Shown: positions 17,580-24,800 of the stretch, piece by piece
Position numbering within the stretch: the first letter of the stretch is position 1
How the letters are laid out: each line of letters opens with the position of its first letter
Source of the DNA: JAMXLO01 sp963799415
GTDB lineage: Bacteria > Pseudomonadota > Alphaproteobacteria > Acetobacterales > Acetobacteraceae
Direction: 5' to 3'
NCBI GenBank assembly: GCA_963799415.1
Contig: CAWCXI010000026.1
Location: 124,001-188,000, forward strand
Length of the DNA: 64,000 nucleotides
Made by a program: the position numbers and the translations under genes
The notes under the pieces: generated by a model
The model's input: the letters and a program-made list of their open reading frames with translations, nothing else
Database searches by the model: none
What the model was told of the DNA's origin: nothing

Positions 17580-18089
17580 ATGACCGTCTACTTCACCAGC
17601 GATCACCACTTCGGCCATTCCGCGGCGAGGACATTCTACCGTCGGCCATTCTCGTCACTCGCCGAGATGGACCAGGAAATGATAGGTCGGTGGAATGCAG
17701 TGATCGGCCCTGGGGATGAGGTTTGGCACCTGGGGGACTTCGCTGTGCGCCAGTCGGCGGAGCGGGTGGCCCATCTATTGGCGACGCTGCATGGCAGGAA
17801 GCATCTCGTCGTCGGCAACAATGACGACGCAGCGGTGACCGGTTGCATTGGCTGGAGAAGCGTTCAGCCGTATGCGGAACTGATCATCGATGAAAAGCAG
17901 CTCGTGCTCTGCCATTACCCGTTCAGGACCTGGCGAGACATGGGGAGGGGATCGGTCAACCTGCACGGCCACAGTCACGCAAGACTGAAGGCATTGCCGC
18001 GACAGTTCGATGTCGGTGTGGACGGCCGGGATTTCCGGCCAGTTCGGCTGGCCGACCTTATCGTGAATGCGAAGGCCCGTCGTGCCTGA
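17580..18089 (+). CDS. Calcineurin-like metallophosphoesterase
   Basis: A 169-residue metallophosphoesterase with the full metal-binding set: SDHHFGH (residues 6-12, D-x-H), LGDFAVR (GD), VGNNDD (GNHD variant with Asn for His), LCHYPF (H) and LHGHSHAR (GHxH). The His-to-Asn change in the third motif is also seen in related single-domain phosphoesterases that begin MTVYFTSDHHFGH, often annotated as phosphoesterase or hydrolase. The start at 17580 is chosen because the motif begins directly after it; the frame is open to 17514. Substrate unknown. Confidence 0.85.
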   Translation: MTVYFTSDHHFGHSAARTFYRRPFSSLAEMDQEMIGRWNAVIGPGDEVWHLGDFAVRQSAERVAHLLATLHGRKHLVVGNNDDAAVTGCIGWRSVQPYAELIIDEKQLVLCHYPFRTWRDMGRGSVNLHGHSHARLKALPRQFDVGVDGRDFRPVRLADLIVNAKARRA

Positions 18090-18192
18090 GCCAGCGGCAG
18101 GCGGGATGCCCGGCTCTCCTCCCAACTCGATGACAGAAGCACCCACAATTCCCCTCCCGCTGCGCCGGCCAAGCGGCTAGGGTGCGTTCGCG

Positions 18193-18795
18193 ATGCTGAC
18201 CGACCTGCCGAATCTGCTGACGCTCTCGCGCATCGCGGCAATTCCGCTGTTGGTGGCGCTGGTGGCGCTGCGCCAGCCGGCGGCCGACCTTGCCGCGTGC
18301 GCGCTGTTCAGCAGCGCTGCCATCACCGACTACTTCGACGGCCGCCTCGCACGCTCGCGGCGGCAGCAATCCGATCTGGGCCGCATGCTCGACCCGATCG
18401 CGGACAAGCTCCTGGTCGGCGCCGCGCTCATGATGCTGGTTGGCCAGGGACGCATGTCTACATGGGGCCTGTACCCCGCCATCGTCATCATGCTGCGCGA
18501 GATCCTGGTCAGCGGATTGCGCGAGTATCTTGCCGCGATCCTCATCGGCCTGCCGGTCACGCCGCTCGCCAAGTGGAAAACCGGGTTCCAGATGGGTGCT
18601 CTCGGCACTCTGCTTGCCGGCGACACCACCGCGCACTGGCTGCACCTGTCGTTCATCCCGGTCACCACGATCGGTGAGGCCATGCTGTGGGTCGCCGCGG
18701 CGCTGACCTTGTGGACCGGCTGGGACTATCTGACGGCGGGCGTGCGCCACGCATCGGGCGCGCCCACCGGTTTGACCAAGCGCCAAACACCCTGA
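18193..18795 (+). CDS. pgsA: CDP-diacylglycerol-glycerol-3-phosphate 3-phosphatidyltransferase
   Basis: Inner-membrane enzyme making phosphatidylglycerolphosphate, the committed step to phosphatidylglycerol and cardiolipin. The 200-residue protein has the CDP-alcohol phosphotransferase signature D-x2-DG-x2-AR-x8-G-x3-D-x3-D complete at residues 46-71 (TDYFDGRLAR ... GRMLDPIAD) and several membrane helices. The LTDLPNLLTLSRI start is typical. It is followed after 2 bp by mobB. Confidence 0.95.
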   Translation: MLTDLPNLLTLSRIAAIPLLVALVALRQPAADLAACALFSSAAITDYFDGRLARSRRQQSDLGRMLDPIADKLLVGAALMMLVGQGRMSTWGLYPAIVIMLREILVSGLREYLAAILIGLPVTPLAKWKTGFQMGALGTLLAGDTTAHWLHLSFIPVTTIGEAMLWVAAALTLWTGWDYLTAGVRHASGAPTGLTKRQTP

Positions 18796-18797
18796 TC

Positions 18798-19277
18798 GTG
18801 CGCGTTCTCGGCATTGTCGGCTGGTCCGGCAGCGGCAAGACCACGCTGCTGACCAAGCTGATCCCGCTGCTTCGCGCGCAGGGGCTGACGGTGTCTACCG
18901 TTAAGCACACGCATCACGGCTTTGACATGGATCGGCCCGGCAAGGACACCTACCGCCACCGCGAGGCCGGCGCGCACGAGGTGTTGGTTGCGGCCGGCAC
19001 CCGCTGGGCACTGCTGCACGAAGTGGTGGGACGGGAGCCGGAGCTGCCTGAGCTGCTGGCACGGATGCAGCCCGTCGATCTGGTGCTGGTAGAGGGCTAC
19101 AAGACCCACAGGTTTCCCAAGCTCGAGGTCCACCGCACCGCGTTGGGTAAGCCGCCGATCTGGCCCGATCAGCCCGACATTGTGGCGATTGCCGCCGACG
19201 CGCCTATCAGCGCAGACCGCTTTGTCCTCCCGCTGAACGACCCTGCCGCGATCGTTGCCTGGATTGTCGCGTCTTGA
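18798..19277 (+). CDS. mobB: Molybdopterin-guanine dinucleotide biosynthesis adapter MobB
   Basis: A 159-residue P-loop protein that supports MobA in attaching GMP to molybdopterin. It shows the Walker A motif GWSGSGKTTLL at residues 8-18, the conserved VSTVKHTHHGFDMDRPGKDT and LVEGYKTHRFPKLEV near residue 100. The GTG start 2 bp after the pgsA stop gives the expected N-terminus MRVLGIVGWSG; the longer open frame upstream overlaps pgsA and is not MobB-like. Together with moaD and moaE downstream it forms a molybdenum-cofactor group. Confidence 0.92.
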   Translation: MRVLGIVGWSGSGKTTLLTKLIPLLRAQGLTVSTVKHTHHGFDMDRPGKDTYRHREAGAHEVLVAAGTRWALLHEVVGREPELPELLARMQPVDLVLVEGYKTHRFPKLEVHRTALGKPPIWPDQPDIVAIAADAPISADRFVLPLNDPAAIVAWIVAS

Positions 19278-19494
19278 GCTGGCGCCCGCTCGATACAACT
19301 ATGGCGTGCGGCGTGGACTTCCGATCCACCCGATCGTCGTCAGGACGGCCGTTGGTATCGATCGCTGCGAGCAGCCAAGCCGGGTAGGACCCTCACGAAG
19401 TTCTTGAGCGCAGCGCACGACCGGGGCACATTCCGCAGCGGCTGGCCCGTCCGGCCCGTCAATTCGACGATCCGTCCCGGTGGGAGCCTGGTTC

Positions 19495-20100
19495 ATGCGG
19501 CGCATCGCCCTTCCCTGCCTGTGCCTGGCGCTGTCCGCTTGCGGTTACAGTACCTGGTCAAACCTGCCGTTCTCATCCGGCACAAACCCGCACTTCCCGG
19601 CCGGTGACAGCGAGAACATGCGCCGCGTGATCGGCGCGCGGGTGGAGACGCCGGTGCTCACGCCGGAACCTGGCGACATCTGGCCCGGACCACTGCCCCC
19701 GGAACCGACGCTCCAGGAGCTCGAGCAGCAGGGACAGCAGAGCGGTCCTGAGCGGCCTGTACCAGGCTCGCCGCAGTTTCAGGCGGCACCGCCGCCGAAT
19801 CTGCCGCCACTACCCGCGCCTGGCAGTTCCACACCGCCGCGCTCGAACCAGCCGGGTGTCGCCAGGCTACCGGCCCCAACCGCCCCACCGCCGGTCAATC
19901 TAGCGCCGCCCGCTCCCAATCCGGCCGGGCAGGTCACGCCAACGCAACAGGGCCCGGCAGTCACCTCGGGAGGCACCAGCGGCTATCAGACTATCCAGAC
20001 GCCGGGCGGCGGTTCGGCAATCGTCGTGCCCAATGGCAATGGCACCAGCACGATCATACATTCGGACGGCAAGATTGAGACTGTCCCCTCACCACGCTGA
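19495..20100 (+). CDS. Pro-rich lipoprotein
   Basis: A 201-residue predicted lipoprotein: signal MRRIALPCLCLALSAC with lipobox LSAC (Cys16). The mature protein begins GYSTWSNLPFSSGTNPHFPAG, then has a long Pro/Gln-rich low-complexity segment (about residues 75-150), ending with a Gly/Thr-rich tail (GGGSAIVVPNGNGTSTIIHS). The ATG at 19495 is preceded by GGGAG. It ends 6 bp before moaD and so may share its transcript, but nothing suggests a role in cofactor synthesis. Envelope protein of unknown function. Confidence 0.78.
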   Translation: MRRIALPCLCLALSACGYSTWSNLPFSSGTNPHFPAGDSENMRRVIGARVETPVLTPEPGDIWPGPLPPEPTLQELEQQGQQSGPERPVPGSPQFQAAPPPNLPPLPAPGSSTPPRSNQPGVARLPAPTAPPPVNLAPPAPNPAGQVTPTQQGPAVTSGGTSGYQTIQTPGGGSAIVVPNGNGTSTIIHSDGKIETVPSPR

Positions 20101-20106
20101 GTTGCC

Positions 20107-20379
20107 ATGGCCGATATCGACGCCCCGCTGACCATTCTGTATTTCGCCTGGCTGCGCGAGCGGACCGGCACTTCGGAGGAAAGCGTAACGCTGCCTGCCG
20201 AAGTGCGCACTGTCGGCGATCTTATCGCGTGGCTGGCGGAGCGCAGCCCGGGCCACGCCAGCGCCTTCGCCAACCGCCGCACGGTGCGTTGCGCCGTGAA
20301 CCAGGATTTCGCCGACCCCTCGGCGCGCGTCGGTCCTGGCGACGAGGTGGCTTTCTTCCCGCCGGTGACAGGAGGCTGA
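20107..20379 (+). CDS. moaD: Molybdopterin synthase small subunit MoaD
   Basis: A 90-residue ubiquitin-like sulfur carrier that, as a C-terminal thiocarboxylate, donates sulfur to form the molybdopterin dithiolene. The beta-grasp start TILYFAWLRERTG and the essential C-terminal FFPPVTGG are present. It starts 6 bp after the lipoprotein and is followed after 4 bp by moaE, its catalytic partner. Confidence 0.95.
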   Translation: MADIDAPLTILYFAWLRERTGTSEESVTLPAEVRTVGDLIAWLAERSPGHASAFANRRTVRCAVNQDFADPSARVGPGDEVAFFPPVTGG

Positions 20380-20383
20380 CGGC

Positions 20384-20833
20384 ATGGCCCGGATCAGCGT
20401 GCAGACCGCGGATTTCGACATCGGCGCGGAATTCAGCGCGTTGACCGCCGGTCGCAGCGATATCGGTGGCATTGGCTGCTTCGTCGGCACAGTGCGCAGC
20501 AACGCGCAGGATCGTGTCGCGGCGATGACGCTGGAGCATTATCCGGCAATGACCATGCGGGCCATCACAGCTATCACCGAGGAAGCCGAACGACGCTGGA
20601 ATCTGCTTGGCTGCACGGTGATCCACCGCGTTGGCCGACTGACGGCGGGCGAGAATATCGTGTTGGTGCTGGCCGCCGCGACTCACCGCCAGCCGGCGTT
20701 GGATGCCACAGCCTTCCTGATCGACTGGCTGAAGACGAAGGCGCCCTTCTGGAAGAAGGAAGAGCTCGCGGACGGTGCGTCCAATTGGGTCGAGGCGCGT
20801 GCCGCGGACGATGCCGCTGCGGCGCGGTGGTAG
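20384..20833 (+). CDS. moaE: Molybdopterin synthase catalytic subunit MoaE
   Basis: A 149-residue catalytic subunit of molybdopterin synthase, converting cyclic pyranopterin monophosphate to molybdopterin with MoaD as sulfur donor. Conserved features: GGIGCFVGTVR near residue 30, LEHYPAMT, HRVGRLTAGE, VLVLAAATHRQPALDA and the active-site Lys in DWLKTKAPFWKKE. Converges on the 66-residue reverse-strand gene, with stops 6 bp apart. Confidence 0.95.
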   Translation: MARISVQTADFDIGAEFSALTAGRSDIGGIGCFVGTVRSNAQDRVAAMTLEHYPAMTMRAITAITEEAERRWNLLGCTVIHRVGRLTAGENIVLVLAAATHRQPALDATAFLIDWLKTKAPFWKKEELADGASNWVEARAADDAAAARW

Positions 20834-20838
20834 CGCTA

Positions 20839-21039
20839 CTACGCCCCTCGTGCGGTTCGCCCCACTGGCCTTCCGGAGGCATCGACCATGCGCCACGTAA
20901 ACCCGCGCGGCGCGGCAGGCAGGACCTCGCCCTGCGCCATAGTGACGCGAACGCCAGTAGGCGTGCCCAGCACATTCCGCTCCTCATAGGTGCCGGCGGA
21001 CGGCGCCCGCATCCCTGGCGTATATTCACGCGCAGTCAC
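20839..21039 (-). CDS. Small hypothetical protein (66 aa)
   Basis: A short protein with a conserved-looking core EYTPGMRAPSAGTYEERNVL then GTPTGVRVTMAQGEVLPAAPRGFTW. The phrase AP-x-SG-x-Y and the PxAPRGF end are typical of small conserved proteins of unknown role; I cannot name the family. I choose GTG 21039 because a run of G bases sits at ribosome-binding distance and the core begins right after. The frame is open to an ATG at 21120, but that would overlap the upstream 71-residue gene. Confidence 0.55.
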   Translation of the reverse strand: MTAREYTPGMRAPSAGTYEERNVLGTPTGVRVTMAQGEVLPAAPRGFTWRMVDASGRPVGRTARGA

Positions 21040-21097
21040 GGAGTTGCCCCCCCCTCTTCCACGTAGCCGTAGCGAAACGCGCGGCTCCTCCAGCGGT

Positions 21098-21313
21098 TCA
21101 GTCCGCAAGGATATCGACAAGGACCGGTGTCACCGCCTTGCGAATGTCGCCGATCGCTACGTTCGCCACGCCATGCGCCCGGCAATGCGACAACAGCACC
21201 GTGGCCAGTTCCTCGACGGCGAATTCGACCCGCTCCAGTGCCAGTTCCTGGCGATGGTTGGGCTCGACGTTCTCGGTTGGCCGATAGTTCCGTGACGTCC
21301 CGGTTTTTGTCAT
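21098..21313 (-). CDS. Small hypothetical protein (71 aa)
   Basis: A 71-residue protein with a compact helical core (ALERVEFAVEELATVLLSHC; IGDIRKAVTPVLVDILAD) and an N-terminal charged tail. Not recognised. It precedes the 66-residue gene on the same strand and lies just upstream of the 3' end of the sensor kinase gene, all on the minus strand. Confidence 0.5.
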   Translation of the reverse strand: MTKTGTSRNYRPTENVEPNHRQELALERVEFAVEELATVLLSHCRAHGVANVAIGDIRKAVTPVLVDILAD

Positions 21314-21362
21314 GCGAGGATCATCGCATGGCGTGGTTACAGTCCGGTGTATGAACCGCTGC

Positions 21363-22700
21363 TCACACCGGCAGGGTCACCGTCGCCTTCACCCCGCTCA
21401 TTGGCCGGTTGGACAGCGCCACATCGCCGCCATGCGCCCGCATAATGTTACGGGCGATCGGCAGGCCGAGCCCCACGCCGCCGGTTTCCCGGTTGCGCGA
21501 TGGTTCGCCGCGGTGGAATGGCTCGAACACGCGCTCCAGTTCACCCGGCGGAATGCCAGGGCCATCATCCTCGACCTCGATCACCACCATGCGGCCCGCC
21601 GGGGGATTGAGCGTGATCCGAGCGGAACCGCCATAGCTCACCGCGTTGGACACCAGATTGGCGAATGCCCGCTTCAGTGCCAGCGGCCGGCCCTGTACCG
21701 TCAGATGCGGCGGGCCCTCATAGGCGAGCCTGGTCGCGGCATCCGGTCGGGTGTCGCCGGTCTCGTCGAGAACGGTGCGCAGCAGCTCCGCCAAATCCAG
21801 CGATGCCACCGGCTCGGTGGTCCGCGCGTCGCGGCCGAACGCCAGGGTCGCGGACACCATCGCCTCCAGCTCCTCGAGATCGGCCAGCATCTTGCCGCGC
21901 TGTTCATCGTCCTCGACGAATTCGGCGCGCAGCTTCAGGCGGGTGATCGGCGTGCGCAGGTCGTGGCCGATTGCGGTCAGCAGCTCGGTGCGATCCTGCA
22001 CGAAGCGACGGATGCGCGCCGCCATCGTGTTGAACGCTGCGGCGGCGGTGGCCACTTCCGATGGGCCGCCTTCCGGCAACGGTGCCGCATTCACATCGCG
22101 GCCCAGCGCCTCAGCCGCCGCGGCGAGCGTGCGCACCGGCGCGGTGAGCCGTCGCACCGCCCACACGGTCAATCCGGCGGCAGTGACGGTCATCAGCAGG
22201 AAGGCGGCGAGGAATCTCGGCGAGTGCCAGGGCCGCAGCGGCTCCACCGGCACCGTCAGGTTCAGCCAGTCGCCATCCGGTATCCGCATCGCGATGTTGA
22301 GCCGATGTCGATTATGATCCGCCAGAATGCGGAGCCCGCGCCAGTGAGGCACGCCCATCAGCGGCACCAGGTTCAGGTTGATTCGCAGCAGCCGCTGTCC
22401 GAACGGCGATTCGTCCGGCAGCTCCAAGGTTGGTGGATCCCGCGCGAGTTCGGCGGTGACGCCCGGGGTGTGCCGCAGCTCGTCGAGCACCGCCTCACGG
22501 CGCTCCGGGGCAGTCATCATCACGGTGCGATAGGTGCTGATCACCCGCACGGCGATTTCGCGCGTCTGGGCCAGCCGCAGGGCATCAACGCGGTCGAGCG
22601 CGTGAATGGTCAGGCCGGCGATCTGCACCACGACCAGGCCGGCGATAAGAACGAATGCCGTGCGCGCGGCGAGGCTGCGCGGCCAGAGGCGCAGCCTCAC
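21363..22700 (-). CDS. EnvZ-type membrane sensor histidine kinase
   Basis: A 445-residue inner-membrane sensor kinase: first membrane helix about residues 13-33, periplasmic domain to about 162, second helix about 163-183, HAMP linker, HisKA with phospho-acceptor His246 in TAIGHDLRTPITRLKLRAEF, and HATPase_c with NLVSNAVSYG, DDGPGIPPG and GVGLGLPIARNIM. The HDLRTPITRLKLR block is that of EnvZ/RstB-like kinases. Its ATG overlaps the stop of the upstream response regulator by four bases, so the two form a coupled pair. The periplasmic sensor domain is not recognisable. Confidence 0.93.
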   Translation of the reverse strand: MRLRLWPRSLAARTAFVLIAGLVVVQIAGLTIHALDRVDALRLAQTREIAVRVISTYRTVMMTAPERREAVLDELRHTPGVTAELARDPPTLELPDESPFGQRLLRINLNLVPLMGVPHWRGLRILADHNRHRLNIAMRIPDGDWLNLTVPVEPLRPWHSPRFLAAFLLMTVTAAGLTVWAVRRLTAPVRTLAAAAEALGRDVNAAPLPEGGPSEVATAAAAFNTMAARIRRFVQDRTELLTAIGHDLRTPITRLKLRAEFVEDDEQRGKMLADLEELEAMVSATLAFGRDARTTEPVASLDLAELLRTVLDETGDTRPDAATRLAYEGPPHLTVQGRPLALKRAFANLVSNAVSYGGSARITLNPPAGRMVVIEVEDDGPGIPPGELERVFEPFHRGEPSRNRETGGVGLGLPIARNIMRAHGGDVALSNRPMSGVKATVTLPV

Positions 22701-23419
22701 GCGCGCTCGACCGTCGCCGCCAGAACGTAGCCCCCACCGCGGACTGTCTTGATCAGTTGGGCGTTGCGGCCGTCATCCTCCAGCTTGCGTCGCAAGCGGC
22801 TGATCGCGACGTCGATCGCCCGGTCGAACGGGCCCGCCTGGCGGCCACGCAGGAGGTCGAGAAGCATGTCCCGCGTTAGCACGCGGTTGGCGCGCTCGAC
22901 CAGCGCAACCAGCAGGTCGTACTCGCCACCCGTGAGGGCGACCTCGGCACCGTCGGGGTTGAGCAGCCGCCGCCGCGCCGGCACCAACGTCCACCCGGCA
23001 AAGCGCATGTTACGCGAGGACGTTTCGACGCGCCGCTCCCTGGCATCGCCGGCGCGACGCAGCACGGCGCGGATGCGCGCCAGCAGTTCGCGCGGATTGA
23101 ACGGCTTCGGCACGTAGTCGTCAGCGCCAAGTTCGAGGCCGATGATGCGGTCGGTCTCCTCGCCCATTGCAGTCAGCATGACGATAGGCACCTCGGACTG
23201 GCTGCGGAGCCAGCGCGCAAAGTCCAGGCCCCCCTCGCCCGGCAGCATCAGATCGAGCACCACCAGTTGGTAGTGGCCGTTGGCGAAGGCGCGGCGGGCC
23301 TCCCTGGCGTCCCGCACCGCGGTGACGCGCATCTGGTGCTTCTCCTCCAGGAAGCGGGCGAGCAGGTCGCGGATCTCGCGATCATCGTCCACCACCATGA
23401 TGTGCGGCGCTGGTTCCAT
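22697..23419 (-). CDS. OmpR-family response regulator
   Basis: A 240-residue transcription factor with an N-terminal receiver (acidic pocket VVDDDRE, phospho-acceptor Asp56 in VVLDLMLPG, Lys in VPKPFNP) and a C-terminal winged-helix DNA-binding domain (LTGGEYDLLVALVERANRVL, then RAIDVAISRLRRKLEDD and IKTVRGGGYVL). Cognate kinase is the overlapping downstream gene. A divergent exported protein 148 bp away is a plausible target, since the gap holds repeat structures. Confidence 0.94.
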   Translation of the reverse strand: MEPAPHIMVVDDDREIRDLLARFLEEKHQMRVTAVRDAREARRAFANGHYQLVVLDLMLPGEGGLDFARWLRSQSEVPIVMLTAMGEETDRIIGLELGADDYVPKPFNPRELLARIRAVLRRAGDARERRVETSSRNMRFAGWTLVPARRRLLNPDGAEVALTGGEYDLLVALVERANRVLTRDMLLDLLRGRQAGPFDRAIDVAISRLRRKLEDDGRNAQLIKTVRGGGYVLAATVERA

Positions 23420-23466
23420 GACTGTGTAACATACGGCGGTTCACGCCCTTTAGGCAGGGCCGTTTG

Positions 23467-23513
23467 CATTCCGTCGCAATTCGTCGCGTTGGCGACACAC
23501 GGCTGCAACGCGA
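23467..23513. promoter_or_regulatory. Candidate response-regulator operator
   Basis: In the 148-bp gap between the response regulator and the divergent exported-protein gene, CATTCCGTCG (23467-23476) is followed immediately by CAATTCGTCG (23477-23486), a tandem 10-bp repeat matching at 8 of 10 positions. OmpR-type regulators bind tandem sites with this periodicity. A perfect 8-bp inverted repeat TCGCGTTG/CAACGCGA (23484-23491, 23506-23513) overlaps it. Inference only. Confidence 0.35.
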
Positions 23514-23567
23514 ACGCGCCAGATTGTATCCCACCGCGAGACGCGGACCATTATCCGGGAGAGTATT

Positions 23568-23987
23568 GTGCGAAAGACCATTCTGACGACGCTTGCCGTC
23601 CTGGCCATTGGCGGCGCCGCCACGGGAATCCTGATGGCCAACGCGCAGCCGGCGCCTCCGCCACCTGGGCAGGACGCGCCGGCCGGCCGGCCACACTGGA
23701 TGGGCTGGATGCAGCGCGGCCATGAGGGGCAGCATGGCGGCGGCATGCAGCGGCTGCGCACGTTCGCGTTGGTCTACCGGCAGGAGGATCGCAACCTCAC
23801 GCCACCGGACGTGCAGAAGATCGCCGAGGGGTTCTTGTTGTGGAACGGCAATCACACCTGGAAGGTGGTCGAGGTCGCACCGACCGCAGATGGCGCGATC
23901 GGCTTCGCACTCGCCACCCAGGAAGGCTCGGTCATCGCCCGCTTCACCATGGACCCGCACACGGGCCGGGTGACCCGCACCGGCTGA
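23568..23987 (+). CDS. Small exported protein divergent from the two-component system
   Basis: A 139-residue protein with a Sec signal peptide (about residues 1-27, ending MANAQ), a Pro/Gly/His-rich linker containing several Met and His residues (HWMGWMQRGHEGQHGGGMQR), and a C-terminal domain (FALVYRQEDRNLTPPDVQKI; GFALATQEGSVIARFTMDP) that resembles a short PepSY-like fold. Transcribed away from the OmpR/EnvZ-like pair. The His/Met-rich linker could bind a metal, and a role as a periplasmic partner or output of that system is an inference. Family not certain. Confidence 0.7.
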   Translation: MRKTILTTLAVLAIGGAATGILMANAQPAPPPPGQDAPAGRPHWMGWMQRGHEGQHGGGMQRLRTFALVYRQEDRNLTPPDVQKIAEGFLLWNGNHTWKVVEVAPTADGAIGFALATQEGSVIARFTMDPHTGRVTRTG

Positions 23988-24297
23988 TTGCATGATACGG
24001 CGGGCGTGAACCTCCCCATCTGCCCGCCGCTGCCCGCGCTGCGCTCGATCGCCTGATTGCCAGCGACCCCGAACTGGCAGGCGTCGATGCGCGCGCGGGC
24101 CTTTTCCCTGGCAGACCCGAGCGCCCGGCGCGCGCTGAAGGCGAGGCCTGCTGCAGTATCACTCGCTGGACGGTTTCCGCCGGCTTGATCGCACGACCGT
24201 TTTTGCTGATCGTGCCGTCGGCTCTCGCTGACCGCCCTTTCGCCGACCATGTAATGGCGCCGGCAAGCGAAGTGCGCCTGGGTCCTGGAGGAAACGC
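23988..24297. other. 310-bp stretch between exported protein and RidA-like gene
   Basis: Holds the apparent alkA remnant (23992-24165). The rest, to 24297, shows no gene on either strand; a GGAGG ribosome binding site for the RidA-like gene lies at its end. Confidence 0.5.
23992..24165 (+). pseudogene. Remnant of a DNA-3-methyladenine glycosylase (AlkA-like) N-terminus
   Basis: After ATG 23992 (MIRRA, then a stop), the next frame reads EPPHLPAAARAALDRLIASD and PELAGVDARAG up to about 24109. The third frame continues PWQTRAPG, a stop, then GLLQYH. Joined, this follows the N-terminus of AlkA-type glycosylases (PxLxAAxRAALDRLxAxDPxLAxVxARAG-x3-PW-xR-xPGFxGLLQxI). At least two frameshifts and a stop are needed, and the catalytic part is absent. 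The match is from memory of the family, so moderate confidence. Confidence 0.45.
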
Positions 24298-24744
24298 ATG
24301 ACACGTCTGGCTGGCAAGCTCCTGGCGACAGCAGCCTTGCTGTTTGGCGCAACTCAAGTCAGTGCACAGCCTCTGGAGTACATCGGAAAGCCCGTGCGCG
24401 GCGTTCCAGTTTCACAGGCCGTAAAGGCAGGGAATTTTGTATTTGTGTCAGGCACACCGGCCTTCGATGGCAACGGGAAACTCGCAGTCGGCGATTTCCC
24501 AGCTCAGATGAAGCAGGTCATGGAGAATATCACCGCTGTGCTCAAGGCTTCCGGCACCGGTTGGGATCGAGTGGTGAAGACGAATGTCTTGCTGACACGG
24601 TCCACCGACTTCGCAGAGATGAACCGTATCTACTCCACGTATTTTCCAGACGACAAGTTTCCAGCCCGTACCACCGTTGTTGTCGCCGGACTACCAAGTC
24701 CTGATTTTCTTTTGGAGATCGAGTGCGAGGCGCTCGTCAAATAG
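24298..24744 (+). CDS. Exported RidA/YjgF-family protein
   Basis: A 148-residue protein with a Sec signal peptide (about residues 1-23, ending VSAQ) followed by a RidA-fold domain: VSQAVKAGNFVFVSGTPAFD, QMKQVMENITAVLKASG, VVKTNVLLT, NRIYSTYFP, FPARTTV (the conserved Arg that binds the substrate carboxylate) and EIECEALV. Cytosolic RidA hydrolyses reactive enamine/imine intermediates; a signal peptide places this member in the periplasm, where its substrate is unknown. Strong GGAGG ribosome binding site upstream. Confidence 0.88.
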   Translation: MTRLAGKLLATAALLFGATQVSAQPLEYIGKPVRGVPVSQAVKAGNFVFVSGTPAFDGNGKLAVGDFPAQMKQVMENITAVLKASGTGWDRVVKTNVLLTRSTDFAEMNRIYSTYFPDDKFPARTTVVVAGLPSPDFLLEIECEALVK

Positions 24745-24800
24745 GACATCTGCCGGTCGAACTCACCGGTCTCACCCAGACCTACTCGAACAACGCGATC

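Noticed and set aside
19313..19329. tRNA-like anticodon stem-loop (GTGGA-CTTCCGA-TCCAC) between mobB and the lipoprotein gene
   Set aside because: A 5-bp stem with a 7-nt loop is present, but no D-arm, T-arm or acceptor stem can be formed around it.
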